DNA of 64,000 nucleotides from Bermanella sp040371755 (GCF_040371755.1 NZ_BAABWE010000004.1:62001-126000), one strand, 5' to 3'; positions 8,684-18,005 are shown, counted from the first letter of the stretch. The notes: generated by a model from the sequence alone, not told the origin. A program made the numbers and translations.

Positions 8684-9294
8684 TACAAACGAAAAACCGT
8701 TTTAAGTTGAGCGATGGCTTGTCCTCGATGGCTGATTTGGTTTTTCTCTTGTTTGCTAAGTTGTGCTGAAGTGCAGTTTAATTCTTCGATAAAGAACAGC
8801 GGGTCGTAACCAAAGCCACCTTGGCCATCTAGGGATTCTTGGATGGAGCCTTCCCACGATCCTTGGCAAATTAATGGATTAGGGTCTTTGGCATGACGCA
8901 CATAAGCCAGTACACAATGAAAACGCGCTGTGCGGTTTTCTGCGTGTACATTTTTTAGCGCGTTTAATAATTTTAAGTTATTTTTTTCGTCGCTGGCGGA
9001 GCCTGCTTCACCATCCATAGTGCAATAGCGGGCACTGTAAATACCCGGCGCGCCATTTAACGCATCCACTGCTAGGCCACTGTCATCAGCAAGGGCGGGT
9101 AAGCCGGTGGCTAGGCTTGCATGACGTGCTTTTAATATGGCGTTTTCAATAAAGCTCAAGCCCGTTTCATCGGCATCACTGACATTGAATTCGCTTTGTG
9201 GCACTAATTCTACGTCGAAGCCATCAAGGGCGTTTTGCAGTTCAGCTAGTTTGCCTTTATTGCCACTGGCTAATACGATTTTTTGTTTTGACAT
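8683..9294 (-). CDS. rdgB: dITP/XTP pyrophosphatase RdgB
   Basis: RdgB hydrolyses non-canonical purine triphosphates (dITP, XTP) to monophosphates and keeps them out of DNA. The 203-aa protein starts at the ATG at 9294, giving the family N-terminus MSKQKIVLASGNKGKL. Other signatures are ALADDSGLAVDALNGAPGIYSARY and the C-terminal GGFGYDPLF and HRGQA. It is followed by hemW with a one-base overlap, the rdgB-hemW pairing typical of gammaproteobacteria. A short perfect hairpin (GCCTGAG-TTG-CTCAGGC, 9319-9335) lies just upstream. Confidence 0.95.
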   Translation of the reverse strand: MSKQKIVLASGNKGKLAELQNALDGFDVELVPQSEFNVSDADETGLSFIENAILKARHASLATGLPALADDSGLAVDALNGAPGIYSARYCTMDGEAGSASDEKNNLKLLNALKNVHAENRTARFHCVLAYVRHAKDPNPLICQGSWEGSIQESLDGQGGFGYDPLFFIEELNCTSAQLSKQEKNQISHRGQAIAQLKTVFRL

Positions 9295-9343
9295 GATTAT
9301 TCTTTGAAAGTGTGTCATGCCTGAGTTGCTCAGGCTGATTATG

Positions 9344-9392
9344 TGATGGGTTATGATTTCGCTTATGCTTAATCTACCCCGTCTCCCGTGTG
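9344..9392 (-). repeat. Degenerate REP-like unit joined to a heptamer remnant after the DUF4426 gene
   Basis: 9344-9380 resembles the REP-like unit of the his region (GATGGGTTA...GATTTCGCTT...AATCTACCCC). It runs directly into one intact TCTCCCG heptamer (9382-9388), which abuts the stop codon of the DUF4426 gene. The order REP, heptamer, stop codon is the same as at hisH and hisB, so this looks like an eroded copy of the same cassette. Confidence 0.6.
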
Positions 9393-9827
9393 TTACTCCC
9401 CGCGATAAAATCGCTGAGAAAACTTCACATCAAAACTGCGTTTGCTACCCTCTGGGGTCACTTTAATGTGGAAGCGGTACATATCCTCAGAATAAAAATC
9501 GAAAGTGCTATAAAAATATAAGGCGCTGGTTTCTTGCACTCGGGTAAAAGACAGTTCTTTGCTTTGTCCAATAAGATTAGACATGGTGCCTTCTAGTTTG
9601 GCGTTCCATGCAACGGGTAACTCGCCAATCCCAGTTTTTAATACACTTAAGTTTAGAAAACCGATGTTACGACTACGGGGAATGCCGTACAGTTTTGCCA
9701 CGTCTTTATCTAATTCGCTACTGGTTAGGCCGATGTAATGTACTTCGTAATCGCCGAACACCTGTTTTTGTTCAGCAAATGTAAACGCGGAAATTAACAA
9801 TAAACATCCGGCAATCATTAAACGCAT
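9393..9827 (-). CDS. DUF4426 family secreted protein
   Basis: A 144-aa protein with a cleavable signal peptide (MRLMIAGCLLLISAFTFA, likely cut near residue 18), so probably periplasmic. The rest is a beta-rich domain matching the DUF4426 family, which in Pseudomonas also lies beside metW. Function is unknown. It starts 10 bases after metW, so it is part of the metX-metW operon. Its stop codon is followed by a heptamer repeat remnant. Confidence 0.82.
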   Translation of the reverse strand: MRLMIAGCLLLISAFTFAEQKQVFGDYEVHYIGLTSSELDKDVAKLYGIPRSRNIGFLNLSVLKTGIGELPVAWNAKLEGTMSNLIGQSKELSFTRVQETSALYFYSTFDFYSEDMYRFHIKVTPEGSKRSFDVKFSQRFYRGE

Positions 9828-9837
9828 AATTATGCTC

Positions 9838-10446
9838 CTAGCGGGTAACGCGGTACATGGCTATCTCACCTAATAGATTAGGCCAGATTTTGGTCGATAG
9901 GGATTCCTGATGGTCACTGTTTACCACGGTGCGATCTAAAATGGTTAGACTTTTATCGCGGCACAGTTTCTCAAAATCGTGGAACGTACACATGTGAATG
10001 TTGGGTGTGTCGTACCAGTTATAGGGTAAGGTTTTTGACATGGGCATAGCTCCCTTACCCATAAGATAAAAACGGGTGCGCCAATAACCAAAGTTAGGAA
10101 AGGTGATAATGGCTTCTTTACCCACGCGCAGCATGTCGTCTAGTAGTAAATCAGGGCGACGCACCGCTTGTAAGGCTTGTGTCATGACAACCGTATCGAC
10201 ACTGCCATTTTTAAAGTGTCTAAGACCATGGTTTAAATCGTGTTCGATGACATTTAGACCTTTTTCAATGCAGCTAACAATGCTATCTGGGTTAATCTCT
10301 AAGCCATATACTTTGCAGTGTTTGTCTTGCTTTAAAAAGGCTAGTAATTCACCTTGGCCGCAACCTAAGTCTAACACTTGGCTGCTTGGTTGAATCCAAT
10401 TTTGAATGATTCGTAAATCACTGCGTAAAGTTGATGGATGACTCAC
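9838..10446 (-). CDS. metW: Methionine biosynthesis protein MetW
   Basis: A 202-aa class I SAM-dependent methyltransferase-fold protein with motif I VLDLGCGQGELL and the MetW-typical GLEINPDSIVSCIEKGLNVI and HDFEKLC segments. MetW accompanies MetX in many proteobacteria and is needed for, or stimulates, homoserine acylation; the exact chemistry is not settled. Its ATG overlaps the metX stop (ATGA), indicating tight coupling and a likely complex. Confidence 0.93.
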   Translation of the reverse strand: MSHPSTLRSDLRIIQNWIQPSSQVLDLGCGQGELLAFLKQDKHCKVYGLEINPDSIVSCIEKGLNVIEHDLNHGLRHFKNGSVDTVVMTQALQAVRRPDLLLDDMLRVGKEAIITFPNFGYWRTRFYLMGKGAMPMSKTLPYNWYDTPNIHMCTFHDFEKLCRDKSLTILDRTVVNSDHQESLSTKIWPNLLGEIAMYRVTR

Positions 10447-11591
10447 AGGGATAACTCCTCAGCCACGCGATTCATATAGGCGCTGAATAATTTAACGTAC
10501 CTTGGAATCGGAATTAAAAATGCATCGTGGCCTTTTTCAGATTCGACTTTGGCATACACCACGTTTTTGTCTGCTTCGATTAATGCATCAACGATTTCCT
10601 CACTACGCTCTGGAGGAAAACGCCAGTCTGTGGTGAAGCTGACCACTAAAAACTTACATTGCGCATGGCCTAAGCATTTGGCTAAGTCATCTTCGTAATA
10701 TTGTGCAGGGTCAAAATAATCTAATGCTTTAGTCATTAACAAATAAGTATTTGCATCAAATGTGGTGGAGAATTTGTTGCCTTGGTAATGCAGGTAGCTT
10801 TCTACCTCAAATTCTGGGGTGTAATCGTAATTGACGTTTTCGCTGGTCATATGGCGGCCGAATTTTTCGCCCATGGCATCGTCACTTAAATAAGTGAGGT
10901 GGGCCAACATACGCGCTTGCATTAAACCGGTTTTAGGTAGGGTGCTATGTTTTAGGTAGTGACCATTATGAAACTCAGGGTCTTTCATAATGACGTTACG
11001 GGCCACTTCATTAAATGCGATATTTTGCGCGCTCAATTTAGGCGCACTGGCAATCACCACACTGTAATGCAAACGCTCTGGGTACTGAATGGCCCAACGC
11101 ATGGCTTGCATACCCCCAAGGCTTCCGCCAACCACAGCGGCAAATTTTTCAATGCCTAAGTAGTCAGCCAAACGGGCTTGGCTTTCAACCCAATCACGTA
11201 CCCGTACCATGGGAAAGTCGCTGCCATAAGGTTCGTTGGTTTCAGGGTTAATGCTGGTCGGCCCAGTACTGCCGTGGCAGCCACCTAGATTATTTAAGCA
11301 AATAACAAAAAATTTATTGGTATCAATGGCCTTGCCCGGGCCAATACAGCTGTCCCACCAGCCAGGTTTTTTATCTTCCATACTGTGGTAACCCGCGGCA
11401 TGGTGATGGCCACTTAATGCATGGCAAATTAATATGGCGTTAGACTTTTCTGCGTTGAGTTGACCATAGGTCTCATAAACAAGTTCGTAGCGTTCAAGTA
11501 CTTTTCCGCTGCGTAATTCTAAAGGCTCATTAAAGCTGGCAATTTGAGGCGTGACTACGCCAACTGAATTGGCAGGGATTGCTTGCGGCAT
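10443..11591 (-). CDS. metX: Homoserine O-acyltransferase MetX
   Basis: MetX acylates homoserine in the first committed step of methionine synthesis. The 382-aa alpha/beta hydrolase-fold protein has the nucleophile elbow GGSLGGMQ, the oxyanion-region motif NLGGCHGSTGP, the catalytic Asp in SFTTDWRFPP and His in EKGHDAFLI. MetX proteins paired with MetW in gammaproteobacteria often use succinyl-CoA rather than acetyl-CoA; the acyl donor here is inference. An AGGACCC ribosome site precedes the ATG. A perfect 8-bp hairpin lies in the leader. Confidence 0.94.
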   Translation of the reverse strand: MPQAIPANSVGVVTPQIASFNEPLELRSGKVLERYELVYETYGQLNAEKSNAILICHALSGHHHAAGYHSMEDKKPGWWDSCIGPGKAIDTNKFFVICLNNLGGCHGSTGPTSINPETNEPYGSDFPMVRVRDWVESQARLADYLGIEKFAAVVGGSLGGMQAMRWAIQYPERLHYSVVIASAPKLSAQNIAFNEVARNVIMKDPEFHNGHYLKHSTLPKTGLMQARMLAHLTYLSDDAMGEKFGRHMTSENVNYDYTPEFEVESYLHYQGNKFSTTFDANTYLLMTKALDYFDPAQYYEDDLAKCLGHAQCKFLVVSFTTDWRFPPERSEEIVDALIEADKNVVYAKVESEKGHDAFLIPIPRYVKLFSAYMNRVAEELSL

Positions 11592-11629
11592 TCAATGGGT
11601 CCTGACATAAAAGAGAAATATTCGAAGGT

Positions 11630-11650
11630 GCGCAGTGTACGCCACTGCGC
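11630..11650. promoter_or_regulatory. Perfect hairpin in the metX leader
   Basis: GCGCAGTG and CACTGCGC flank a five-base loop, 39 bases upstream of the metX ATG, with eight A residues beside it on the plus strand. On the metX sense strand the T-run precedes the hairpin, so it is not a normal terminator for yggT. It may be an operator or leader structure for the methionine operon; the role is unknown. Confidence 0.4.
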
Positions 11651-11665
11651 AAAAAAAATCTGGTT

Positions 11666-12250
11666 TTATAATCCAATAATAAAGCCGGGTGCGCCGGTTT
11701 CACGAGCCATACTGATTAGCACAATCTCAAACACGTTAATCACCAAAAATAATACGATAGGACTTAAATCTAAGCCGCCCATATCGGGTAATACTTTGCG
11801 AATTGGGGCCATAACCGGCTCCATGATTTGTCTTAACAGCAGTAAAGCCGGATTATAGCTTTGTGGTGCAAGCCAGCTGGCAATGATCATGATTAACAGC
11901 CCCCAGAAATACAGTTTTAAAAACATGCCAGAGGTGCCCAACAGTGCCCAAGTGGCAATGCTGGCCAATGGCAGGTCGTATCCTGCAATGATTAGGCTTA
12001 ACGAAATAGCAAGTATCTGCACTAAAATCATTAACACAATGGCAGCCCAATCTAGGCCGCCAATGCCAGGGATGATCTTACGCAAAGGCACAACCAATGG
12101 GTTGGTGGCTTTCACCACAAACTGGCTGATGGGGTTATAAAAATCTGCCCGTGCAGCTTGCAGGACAAAGCGCAGCAGTACTGCAAACAAGAAAAAGCCA
12201 GCAAGGGCATTAACCAATAGCAAACCAATTTGTACAGAGGCAGAACCCAT
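11666..12250 (-). CDS. yggT: YggT family membrane protein
   Basis: A 194-aa inner-membrane protein with two YGGT domains, each a pair of helices followed by the signature NPLVVPLRKIIPGIGGLD (first copy) and a related ILRQIMEPVMAPIRKVLP...GGLDLSPI (second copy). YggT proteins are linked to osmotic tolerance and membrane organisation, but the mechanism is unknown. In Pseudomonas it lies between proC and metX; here proC is absent and rph lies upstream. An AGGAG ribosome site precedes the ATG. Confidence 0.92.
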   Translation of the reverse strand: MGSASVQIGLLLVNALAGFFLFAVLLRFVLQAARADFYNPISQFVVKATNPLVVPLRKIIPGIGGLDWAAIVLMILVQILAISLSLIIAGYDLPLASIATWALLGTSGMFLKLYFWGLLIMIIASWLAPQSYNPALLLLRQIMEPVMAPIRKVLPDMGGLDLSPIVLFLVINVFEIVLISMARETGAPGFIIGL

Positions 12251-12286
12251 TCATTGCTCCTTTATCTAAACTTGAGTTGTTTAGCT

Positions 12287-13003
12287 TTAGTTATTTAGTG
12301 CAGCTTGCTGAATTTCAGTGATTTCGGCAATGCCTTTTTTTGCCAGTTCCAGCATAGTGCTTAATTCTTCAGGCTGGAATGGCTCGCCTTCAGCGGTGCC
12401 TTGAATCTCAATGAAACCGCCGTTGTCCGCCATAATCACATTTAAGTCGGTTTCGGCGTTACTGTCTTCAGCATAGTCTAAGTCTAATACGGCTTCGCCG
12501 TTATAAACACCCACAGACACGGCACCAATCATATGTTTTAGTGGACTGGTTTTTAATTGACCATTTTCAATCATATGATTAATGGCATCAACCAATGCAA
12601 CACAAGCACCAGTGATAGAAGCAGTACGAGTACCGCCATCTGCTTGGATGACATCACAATCAATAGTAATGCTGTTTTCACCAAGAGCTTCTAAGTCAAT
12701 AGCGGCACGCAGTGAACGGCCAATTAAACGGCTGATTTCAACGGTACGGCCTTGTTGTTTGCCTTTTGCTGCTTCACGCATCATGCGAGAACCCGTAGAG
12801 CGAGGCAGCATGCCGTATTCGGCGGTGACCCAACCTTGGCCTTGGCCGCGCAAGAAACCCGGTACACGGGTTTCAACACTGGCGGTACAGATGACTTTTG
12901 TGTCGCCGAATTCTACCAGTACCGAGCCTTCTGCATGCTTGGTGAAGTTACGGGTAATTTTCACATCGCGCAGTTGGTCTAAAGAGCGTCCGCTTGGTCT
13001 CAT
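12287..13003 (-). CDS. rph: Ribonuclease PH
   Basis: RNase PH is a phosphate-dependent 3'-5' exoribonuclease that trims tRNA 3' ends. The 238-aa protein starts at the ATG at 13003, giving the family N-terminus MRPSGRSLDQLR; the open frame extends upstream without family similarity. Signatures include GSVLVEFGDTKVICTA, the phosphate-binding RSLRAAIDL and QADGGTRTASITGA. It is divergent from yicC with a 191-base gap, the usual pairing. Confidence 0.96.
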   Translation of the reverse strand: MRPSGRSLDQLRDVKITRNFTKHAEGSVLVEFGDTKVICTASVETRVPGFLRGQGQGWVTAEYGMLPRSTGSRMMREAAKGKQQGRTVEISRLIGRSLRAAIDLEALGENSITIDCDVIQADGGTRTASITGACVALVDAINHMIENGQLKTSPLKHMIGAVSVGVYNGEAVLDLDYAEDSNAETDLNVIMADNGGFIEIQGTAEGEPFQPEELSTMLELAKKGIAEITEIQQAALNN

Positions 13004-13194
13004 GGTATTCTCATAATCTAAAAAATGTCCGTGCATTATACTGGCCTTAGCGTTAAGTCCAAGGCGCATTTAGTGTTCTTTTTCACTAATCAAAGGTATG
13101 TCAGGCAAAGTCATGAGTGATCTAAAATGACGGATTCGCTCAAAAGCATTTTGGCAGGTAAAATTAGCCCTAGTTATTGATTTAGGAACACACC

Positions 13195-14055
13195 ATGCAC
13201 AGCATGACTGCTTTTGCTCGTATTGATTTTGCAGCTACATCGGGTACTTATACTTGGGAAATTCGTTCAGTAAATTCCCGTTATTTGGAATTACATTTTC
13301 GTTTACCTGATGCACTTAAATCTCTAGAGGGCCTTGTGCGCGAACGCTTTAGAAAACAATTGAGTCGTGGAAAAGTCGAATGCAGCTTGAAGTTTGTACC
13401 CGCGATAAAAGATCAAACCATGGCAGTAAACGAGTCCTTAGTTGCACAGTTAAACGCAGCGGCTGACCATGTGCACAGCATCATAGGCCCTGGAAATGCG
13501 CTTGATGCCTTGGAGATATTAAAATGGCCGGGGGTATTGATTCAACCCAGCTTTGATCAAAACATCATAGAGCAAGATGCCTTGAGCAGCTTTGAGCAAG
13601 CCTTGTTGAGTTTGATTGCCATGCGCCAGCGTGAAGGTACGGAGTTAAGAGCCTTTATTGAACAGCGATTAACCGGTATCAGCGAACAACTCGACAATGT
13701 AAAACACATACTGCCAGAGATTCTTGCTAGTCAGCGGCAAAACTTAAAAGACAAACTTGCTGAGTTGCAATTGCAGGTGGATCCTGATCGCATTGAGCAA
13801 GAGATGATATTAGTACTAAATAAAGCCGATGTAGATGAAGAACTAGACAGGCTAGGTGCGCACCTGAAAGAAGTAAGCCGAATCCTCAAGCAAAACGGCG
13901 CTGTAGGTCGACGTTTAGATTTTATGATGCAAGAGCTTAATCGTGAAGCGAACACCCTAAGTAGTAAATCTATTAGCCATCTGACTACGCAGATCACCGT
14001 AGAGCTAAAAGTATTGATTGAGCAAATGCGCGAGCAAGTGCAAAACATCGAATAA
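13195..14055 (+). CDS. yicC: YicC family endoribonuclease
   Basis: A 286-aa protein with the YicC N-terminal domain (MHSMTAFAR, WEIRSVNSRYLELHFRLP) and C-terminal DUF1732 domain (DRIEQEMILVLNKADVDEELDRL, RLDFMMQELNREANTL). E. coli YicC is an endoribonuclease implicated in small-RNA turnover. The motifs are complete and the length is typical. It is divergently placed from rph and followed by gmk, a common arrangement. Confidence 0.95.
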   Translation: MHSMTAFARIDFAATSGTYTWEIRSVNSRYLELHFRLPDALKSLEGLVRERFRKQLSRGKVECSLKFVPAIKDQTMAVNESLVAQLNAAADHVHSIIGPGNALDALEILKWPGVLIQPSFDQNIIEQDALSSFEQALLSLIAMRQREGTELRAFIEQRLTGISEQLDNVKHILPEILASQRQNLKDKLAELQLQVDPDRIEQEMILVLNKADVDEELDRLGAHLKEVSRILKQNGAVGRRLDFMMQELNREANTLSSKSISHLTTQITVELKVLIEQMREQVQNIE

Positions 14056-14221
14056 ACGGCGGTTTTTTGTTGTGGTCATGTATTTGAGAGGGTGCTCAAA
14101 GTATTTCATATCCTTGAGGCTTAAATCAGGTGAGTGGTTAACCGCTTAAATGGTTTTTGCCCTAAGCAAAGCTTGCTATTATTAATAGATTAACCCCACT
14201 TTCAAGCTGTAGAGAATCAAC

Positions 14222-14836
14222 ATGACCGTCGGAAACTTATACATTGTCAGTGCCGCATCAGGCACAGGTAAAACCAGCTTGTTAAATGTCATGCTTCAAC
14301 AAACTGAAAATGTGGCGGTATCAGTTAGCCATACAACTCGCCCCAAACGAGAAGGGGAGGAAGAAGGCAAGCATTATCACTTTGTGAACCCTGATCAATT
14401 TGAAGCGCTTATCGAAAAGGCCGACTTTCTAGAACACGCCAAGGTATTCGGTAATTACTACGGTACTAGCCAGAGTGCGGTACAAAAGCAACTTGAAACA
14501 GGTGTGGACGTGATCCTTGAAATTGATTGGCAAGGTGCGCAACAAGTGCGCAAGTTAATGCCTCAAGCCATTAGTATCTTTATTCTGCCGCCATCACGTC
14601 AGGCTTTGTTAGACCGTTTGACCGGCCGCGGCCAAGACAGTGAAGAAGTAATCATGGGCCGTATGAACGAGGCCATTAGCGAAATGAGCCATTATCATGA
14701 ATACGACTACATTGTGGTTAATGATAACTTTGAAGTGGCCCTTGGGGAGCTTAAATCCATCTTTCAAACTGAGCGGTTACGCATGGATTGCCAAAGCTCT
14801 CGCTATCAAAACATGATTACTGATTTACTCAGCTAG
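14222..14836 (+). CDS. gmk: Guanylate kinase
   Basis: Gmk phosphorylates GMP to GDP and is essential for GTP and (p)ppGpp pools. The 204-aa protein has the P-loop SAASGTGKTS, the GMP-binding SVSHTTRPKREGEEEGKHYHF, and the lid region with RLTGRGQDSEEVI. A 166-base gap separates it from yicC, and rpoZ and spoT follow. Confidence 0.96.
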   Translation: MTVGNLYIVSAASGTGKTSLLNVMLQQTENVAVSVSHTTRPKREGEEEGKHYHFVNPDQFEALIEKADFLEHAKVFGNYYGTSQSAVQKQLETGVDVILEIDWQGAQQVRKLMPQAISIFILPPSRQALLDRLTGRGQDSEEVIMGRMNEAISEMSHYHEYDYIVVNDNFEVALGELKSIFQTERLRMDCQSSRYQNMITDLLS

Positions 14837-14993
14837 CGTATTTTTGTGTAGATGAACGCAAATAGCTGGGTTATAGACAAATGAAAATGGCCCAATAGGC
14901 TTAAACAATTGGCGTAAACCAGTGGCATTTTGTAAACTAACCCACTGAACTTTGTAATTGGCAGTTCGCTGCCCCATAGATAGAGATTAAATC

Positions 14994-15227
14994 ATGGCTC
15001 GCGTAACCGTAGAAGATTGCCTAAATAGCGTAGATAACCGTTTTGAATTAGTGATGCTGGCCAGTAAGCGTGCCCGTCAATTAGTGATTCAAGGTGCTGA
15101 ACCATTGGTTGCCCCTGAAAACGACAAGCCAACCGTTATTGCGTTGCGTGAAATTGCTGAAGGCAAAATCACACAAGCATCTATGGCAGCCGCAGAAGCC
15201 GCTGCACTAGCCGCTGAGCAAGAGTAA
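14994..15227 (+). CDS. rpoZ: RNA polymerase omega subunit
   Basis: The 77-aa omega subunit helps assemble RNA polymerase around beta' and forms part of a ppGpp site. It has the conserved MARVTVEDCLNSVDNRFELV N-terminus and the ASKRARQL motif. The gene order gmk-rpoZ-spoT is standard, and spoT starts 46 bases later. Confidence 0.97.
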   Translation: MARVTVEDCLNSVDNRFELVMLASKRARQLVIQGAEPLVAPENDKPTVIALREIAEGKITQASMAAAEAAALAAEQE

Positions 15228-15273
15228 GAATGACAGCATCCTTACTTTGCCAGCCAGTATTAGGAGGTAAAGG

Positions 15274-17403
15274 GTGCCTACAGTAGATGCATTGGCCGAG
15301 CGCCTAAGCAGCTATCTTGAGCCCGAGCAAATCAATCAGGTTTGCCGCGCTTACTATTATGCCGAACAAGCCCATGAGGGCCAGTATCGTCGTAGTGGTG
15401 ATCCATATATTGTCCATCCACTGGCAGTGGCCAATATCCTTTCTGAAATGCACATGGACCCACAAAGCCTGATGGCTGCCATGCTGCACGACGTGATTGA
15501 AGATACCGCCGTACCTAAAGAAGCCCTTGAGCAACAGTTCGGCGAAACCGTTTCGGAGTTGGTTGATGGTGTGAGTAAACTGACTCACATTAAGTTTGAA
15601 AGCCAAGAAGAAAAACAAGCGGGTAACTTTCAAAAAATGGCCATGGCCATGGCCCGTGATATTCGAGTTATTCTGGTTAAACTTGCCGACCGTCTGCACA
15701 ATATGCGCACTCTGGATTCCATGCCCCCAGAGAAAAAACGCCGTATCGCCCGCGAAACCCTCGAAATCTATGCCCCTATCGCCAATCGTCTGGGCATCAG
15801 TAACATTCGTATTGAGTTAGAAGACTTATGCTTTAACGCTAAACACCCTATGCGCAGCAACATGATTCGCAAAGCGGTAAAAGCAGCTCGTGGGAATCGC
15901 AGCGAGTTAGTGGATAAAATCAGTCAGTCCATTAAAAAGCGTTTAAAAGAAGAAGGCCTAAAAGCCCGCGTGATAGGACGTGAAAAACACCTATACAGTA
16001 TTTATCGCAAAATGAAGGAACAAAAAAAATCCTTCAAACAAATTATGGATGTTTACGGTTTCCGCATCATTGTGGATAACGTTGACAGCTGCTATCGGGC
16101 ACTGGGTTTTATCCATAACCAATACAAACCCGTACCGGGCCGATTTAAAGATTACATCGCCATTCCCAAAGCCAACGGATATCAATCTCTGCATACAGCG
16201 GTTGTTGGGTTAGGCGGGGTGCACATTGAAATTCAAATTCGCACCGAAGAAATGGAAGCCATGGCCCATAACGGCATCGCAGCCCATTGGCTTTACAAAG
16301 ATGACGAAGGGGATAATCAACTAAAAGGCAGTCAGCGCGCACGTCAGTGGGTACAAGGTTTATTAGAGCTGCAACAACGTGCAGGTAACCCACAAGAATT
16401 TATTGAAAGCGTGAAAGTGGATTTATTCCCAGATGATATTTATATCTTCACGCCAAAAGGCCGCATTGTCGAAATGCCCAAAGACAGTACTGTGGTAGAT
16501 TTTGCTTACAGCGTGCATACCGATGTGGGCAACTCTTGTGTGGGGTGTCGTATTGATCATCAACTTGCGCCTCTAAGTACCAAACTTTCCAGTGGTCAAA
16601 GTGTTGAAATCATTACCGCACCGGGGGCATCCCCTAACCCATCGTGGTTAAACTTCGTGGTGACGTCAAAAGCGCGCAGTAATATAAGGCACTATTTGAA
16701 AAACCAAAAACAAGATGAGTCGGTGAGTCTTGGTCGTCGCTTACTATCAAGTGCGTTAAGCATGTTCCATCTGAATTTAGATGAGATTGATGCCATTCAT
16801 TTAGAGCATTTAACAAAAGAGTTTAACGTTAAGCAGCTCGATAGCCTATTTGAAGATATTGGTTTAGGTGCCAGAGCACCACAAGCCATTGCCCGTCGCT
16901 TGGCGGTATTTGTATTAGGCAAAGAAGACGGCGTAAGCTCCATCAATAGCCAAGGTGTATTTAGTATCAATGGCAAAGAAGGGGGAGTGGTCAGTTACGC
17001 AAAATGCTGTAGCCCAATTCCAGGTGATCAAATCGTTGGTTTCTCCACCTCTGGTCGTGGGCTGGTGGTACATACCAATACTTGTAAAAACATGCTGGAG
17101 TTGATTGATCAAACTGACAAGTGCATACCGCTTAACTGGGATGACGGAATTAAAGAAGACTTCTCCGTTACCTTGCGTGCTTGGGTAGAAAACACTCGCG
17201 GTTTGGTTGCGCAATTGGCGTCTGCTGTGTCATGGGCGGATGGTAATCTGGAACAAATTACGGTTGACGATAAAGACGCAAAACTCAGTGTGGTGACGTT
17301 GCGTATAGGTGTTCACGACAGGGTTCATTTAGCGCAGGTTATCCGTAAATTGCGTAAGAATACTGGGGTGAGTAAGATTACTCGTCTTAAAAATTCCGCT
17401 TAA
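15274..17403 (+). CDS. spoT: Bifunctional (p)ppGpp synthetase/hydrolase SpoT
   Basis: SpoT makes and degrades the alarmone (p)ppGpp. The 709-aa protein has the HD hydrolase domain (HPLAVANIL at 48-56, LHDVIED with HD at 72-73), a synthetase domain with YGFRIIVDN and RFKDYIAIPKANGYQSLHT, a TGS domain (DIYIFTPKGRIVEMP), the zinc-finger-like AKCCSPIPGD segment and a C-terminal ACT domain. The intact HDxxED motif indicates active hydrolase. The start is GTG at 15274 behind a strong TAGGAGGTAAAG ribosome site. Confidence 0.96.
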   Translation: MPTVDALAERLSSYLEPEQINQVCRAYYYAEQAHEGQYRRSGDPYIVHPLAVANILSEMHMDPQSLMAAMLHDVIEDTAVPKEALEQQFGETVSELVDGVSKLTHIKFESQEEKQAGNFQKMAMAMARDIRVILVKLADRLHNMRTLDSMPPEKKRRIARETLEIYAPIANRLGISNIRIELEDLCFNAKHPMRSNMIRKAVKAARGNRSELVDKISQSIKKRLKEEGLKARVIGREKHLYSIYRKMKEQKKSFKQIMDVYGFRIIVDNVDSCYRALGFIHNQYKPVPGRFKDYIAIPKANGYQSLHTAVVGLGGVHIEIQIRTEEMEAMAHNGIAAHWLYKDDEGDNQLKGSQRARQWVQGLLELQQRAGNPQEFIESVKVDLFPDDIYIFTPKGRIVEMPKDSTVVDFAYSVHTDVGNSCVGCRIDHQLAPLSTKLSSGQSVEIITAPGASPNPSWLNFVVTSKARSNIRHYLKNQKQDESVSLGRRLLSSALSMFHLNLDEIDAIHLEHLTKEFNVKQLDSLFEDIGLGARAPQAIARRLAVFVLGKEDGVSSINSQGVFSINGKEGGVVSYAKCCSPIPGDQIVGFSTSGRGLVVHTNTCKNMLELIDQTDKCIPLNWDDGIKEDFSVTLRAWVENTRGLVAQLASAVSWADGNLEQITVDDKDAKLSVVTLRIGVHDRVHLAQVIRKLRKNTGVSKITRLKNSA

Positions 17404-17410
17404 TTAATAA

Positions 17411-17528
17411 GAGCTATTGCGCTCACTTATACGTCGTTAAAAATTATTTTTTATTCGTTACATAGTTTATCTATGCGCCTTATAAAAAATAATTTTTGCC
17501 TTGTCTAAGTTTTGCTCATAACGCTCTC
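17411..17528. repeat. About 120-bp imperfect palindrome, copy 1 (after spoT)
   Basis: A long interrupted palindrome. Perfect 16-base inner arms (17439-17454 and 17482-17497) flank a smaller CATAG...CTATG palindrome. Outer arms carry the family pieces TTATAC-CG-CGTTA on the left and GCCTTGTCTAAG on the right. Three related copies lie at 22146, 23198 and 24206. The inner stem differs between copies while staying self-complementary. It fills most of the spoT-ridA gap. Confidence 0.75.
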
Positions 17529-17574
17529 GTAACTTCTTTAGTACACCTTATAATTTTAAAAAACAGAGAAAATC

Positions 17575-17955
17575 ATGAAAGAAATCATCAACACAGATAA
17601 AGCCCCGCAAGCTATTGGTACTTATTCGCAAGCTGTAAAAGTGGGCAAAACCGTTTATCTTTCTGGGCAAATCCCATTAGTACCTGAAACCATGGAAATG
17701 GTTGGCGGCACCTTTGAAGACAACGTACGTCGTGTATTTGATAACTTAACAGCAGTATGTGAAGCCGCTGGCGGTTCGCTACAAGACATCGCTAAGTTAA
17801 ACATCTTCCTAACTGATTTAGGTAACTTCGCTAAAGTAAATGCCATCATGGCTGAATATTTTGAGCAGCCTTATCCCGCTCGCGCGGCGGTGCAAATTTC
17901 AGCATTACCCAAAGCTGCGGAAGTGGAAATGGATGGCGTGTTAGAGCTGCCGTAG
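17575..17955 (+). CDS. ridA: RidA family enamine/imine deaminase
   Basis: RidA hydrolyses reactive 2-aminoacrylate and other enamines released by PLP enzymes such as threonine dehydratase. The 126-aa protein has GTYSQAVKVG, YLSGQIPLVPET and the C-terminal YPARAAVQISALPKAAEVEM, which includes the catalytic Arg. Length is typical, and the position after spoT matches Pseudomonas. Heptamer repeats begin immediately after the TAG stop. Confidence 0.95.
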   Translation: MKEIINTDKAPQAIGTYSQAVKVGKTVYLSGQIPLVPETMEMVGGTFEDNVRRVFDNLTAVCEAAGGSLQDIAKLNIFLTDLGNFAKVNAIMAEYFEQPYPARAAVQISALPKAAEVEMDGVLELP

Positions 17956-17981
17956 GACGGAAGATGTGAGACGTAAGACGC
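17956..17981 (+). repeat. Heptamer repeat immediately after the ridA stop
   Basis: A GAC remnant followed by GGAAGAT, GTGAGAC, GTAAGAC and GC, all in seven-base register, starting at the first base after the ridA TAG stop. The units are variants of the GGGAGAC heptamer seen after the his genes. Confidence 0.7.
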
Positions 17982-18005
17982 ACTAAAGTTATCGTAACTC
18001 TTCTT

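Noticed and set aside
11630..11658. GC hairpin near metX as a terminator of yggT
   Set aside because: On the yggT sense strand the T-run comes before the hairpin, not after it.
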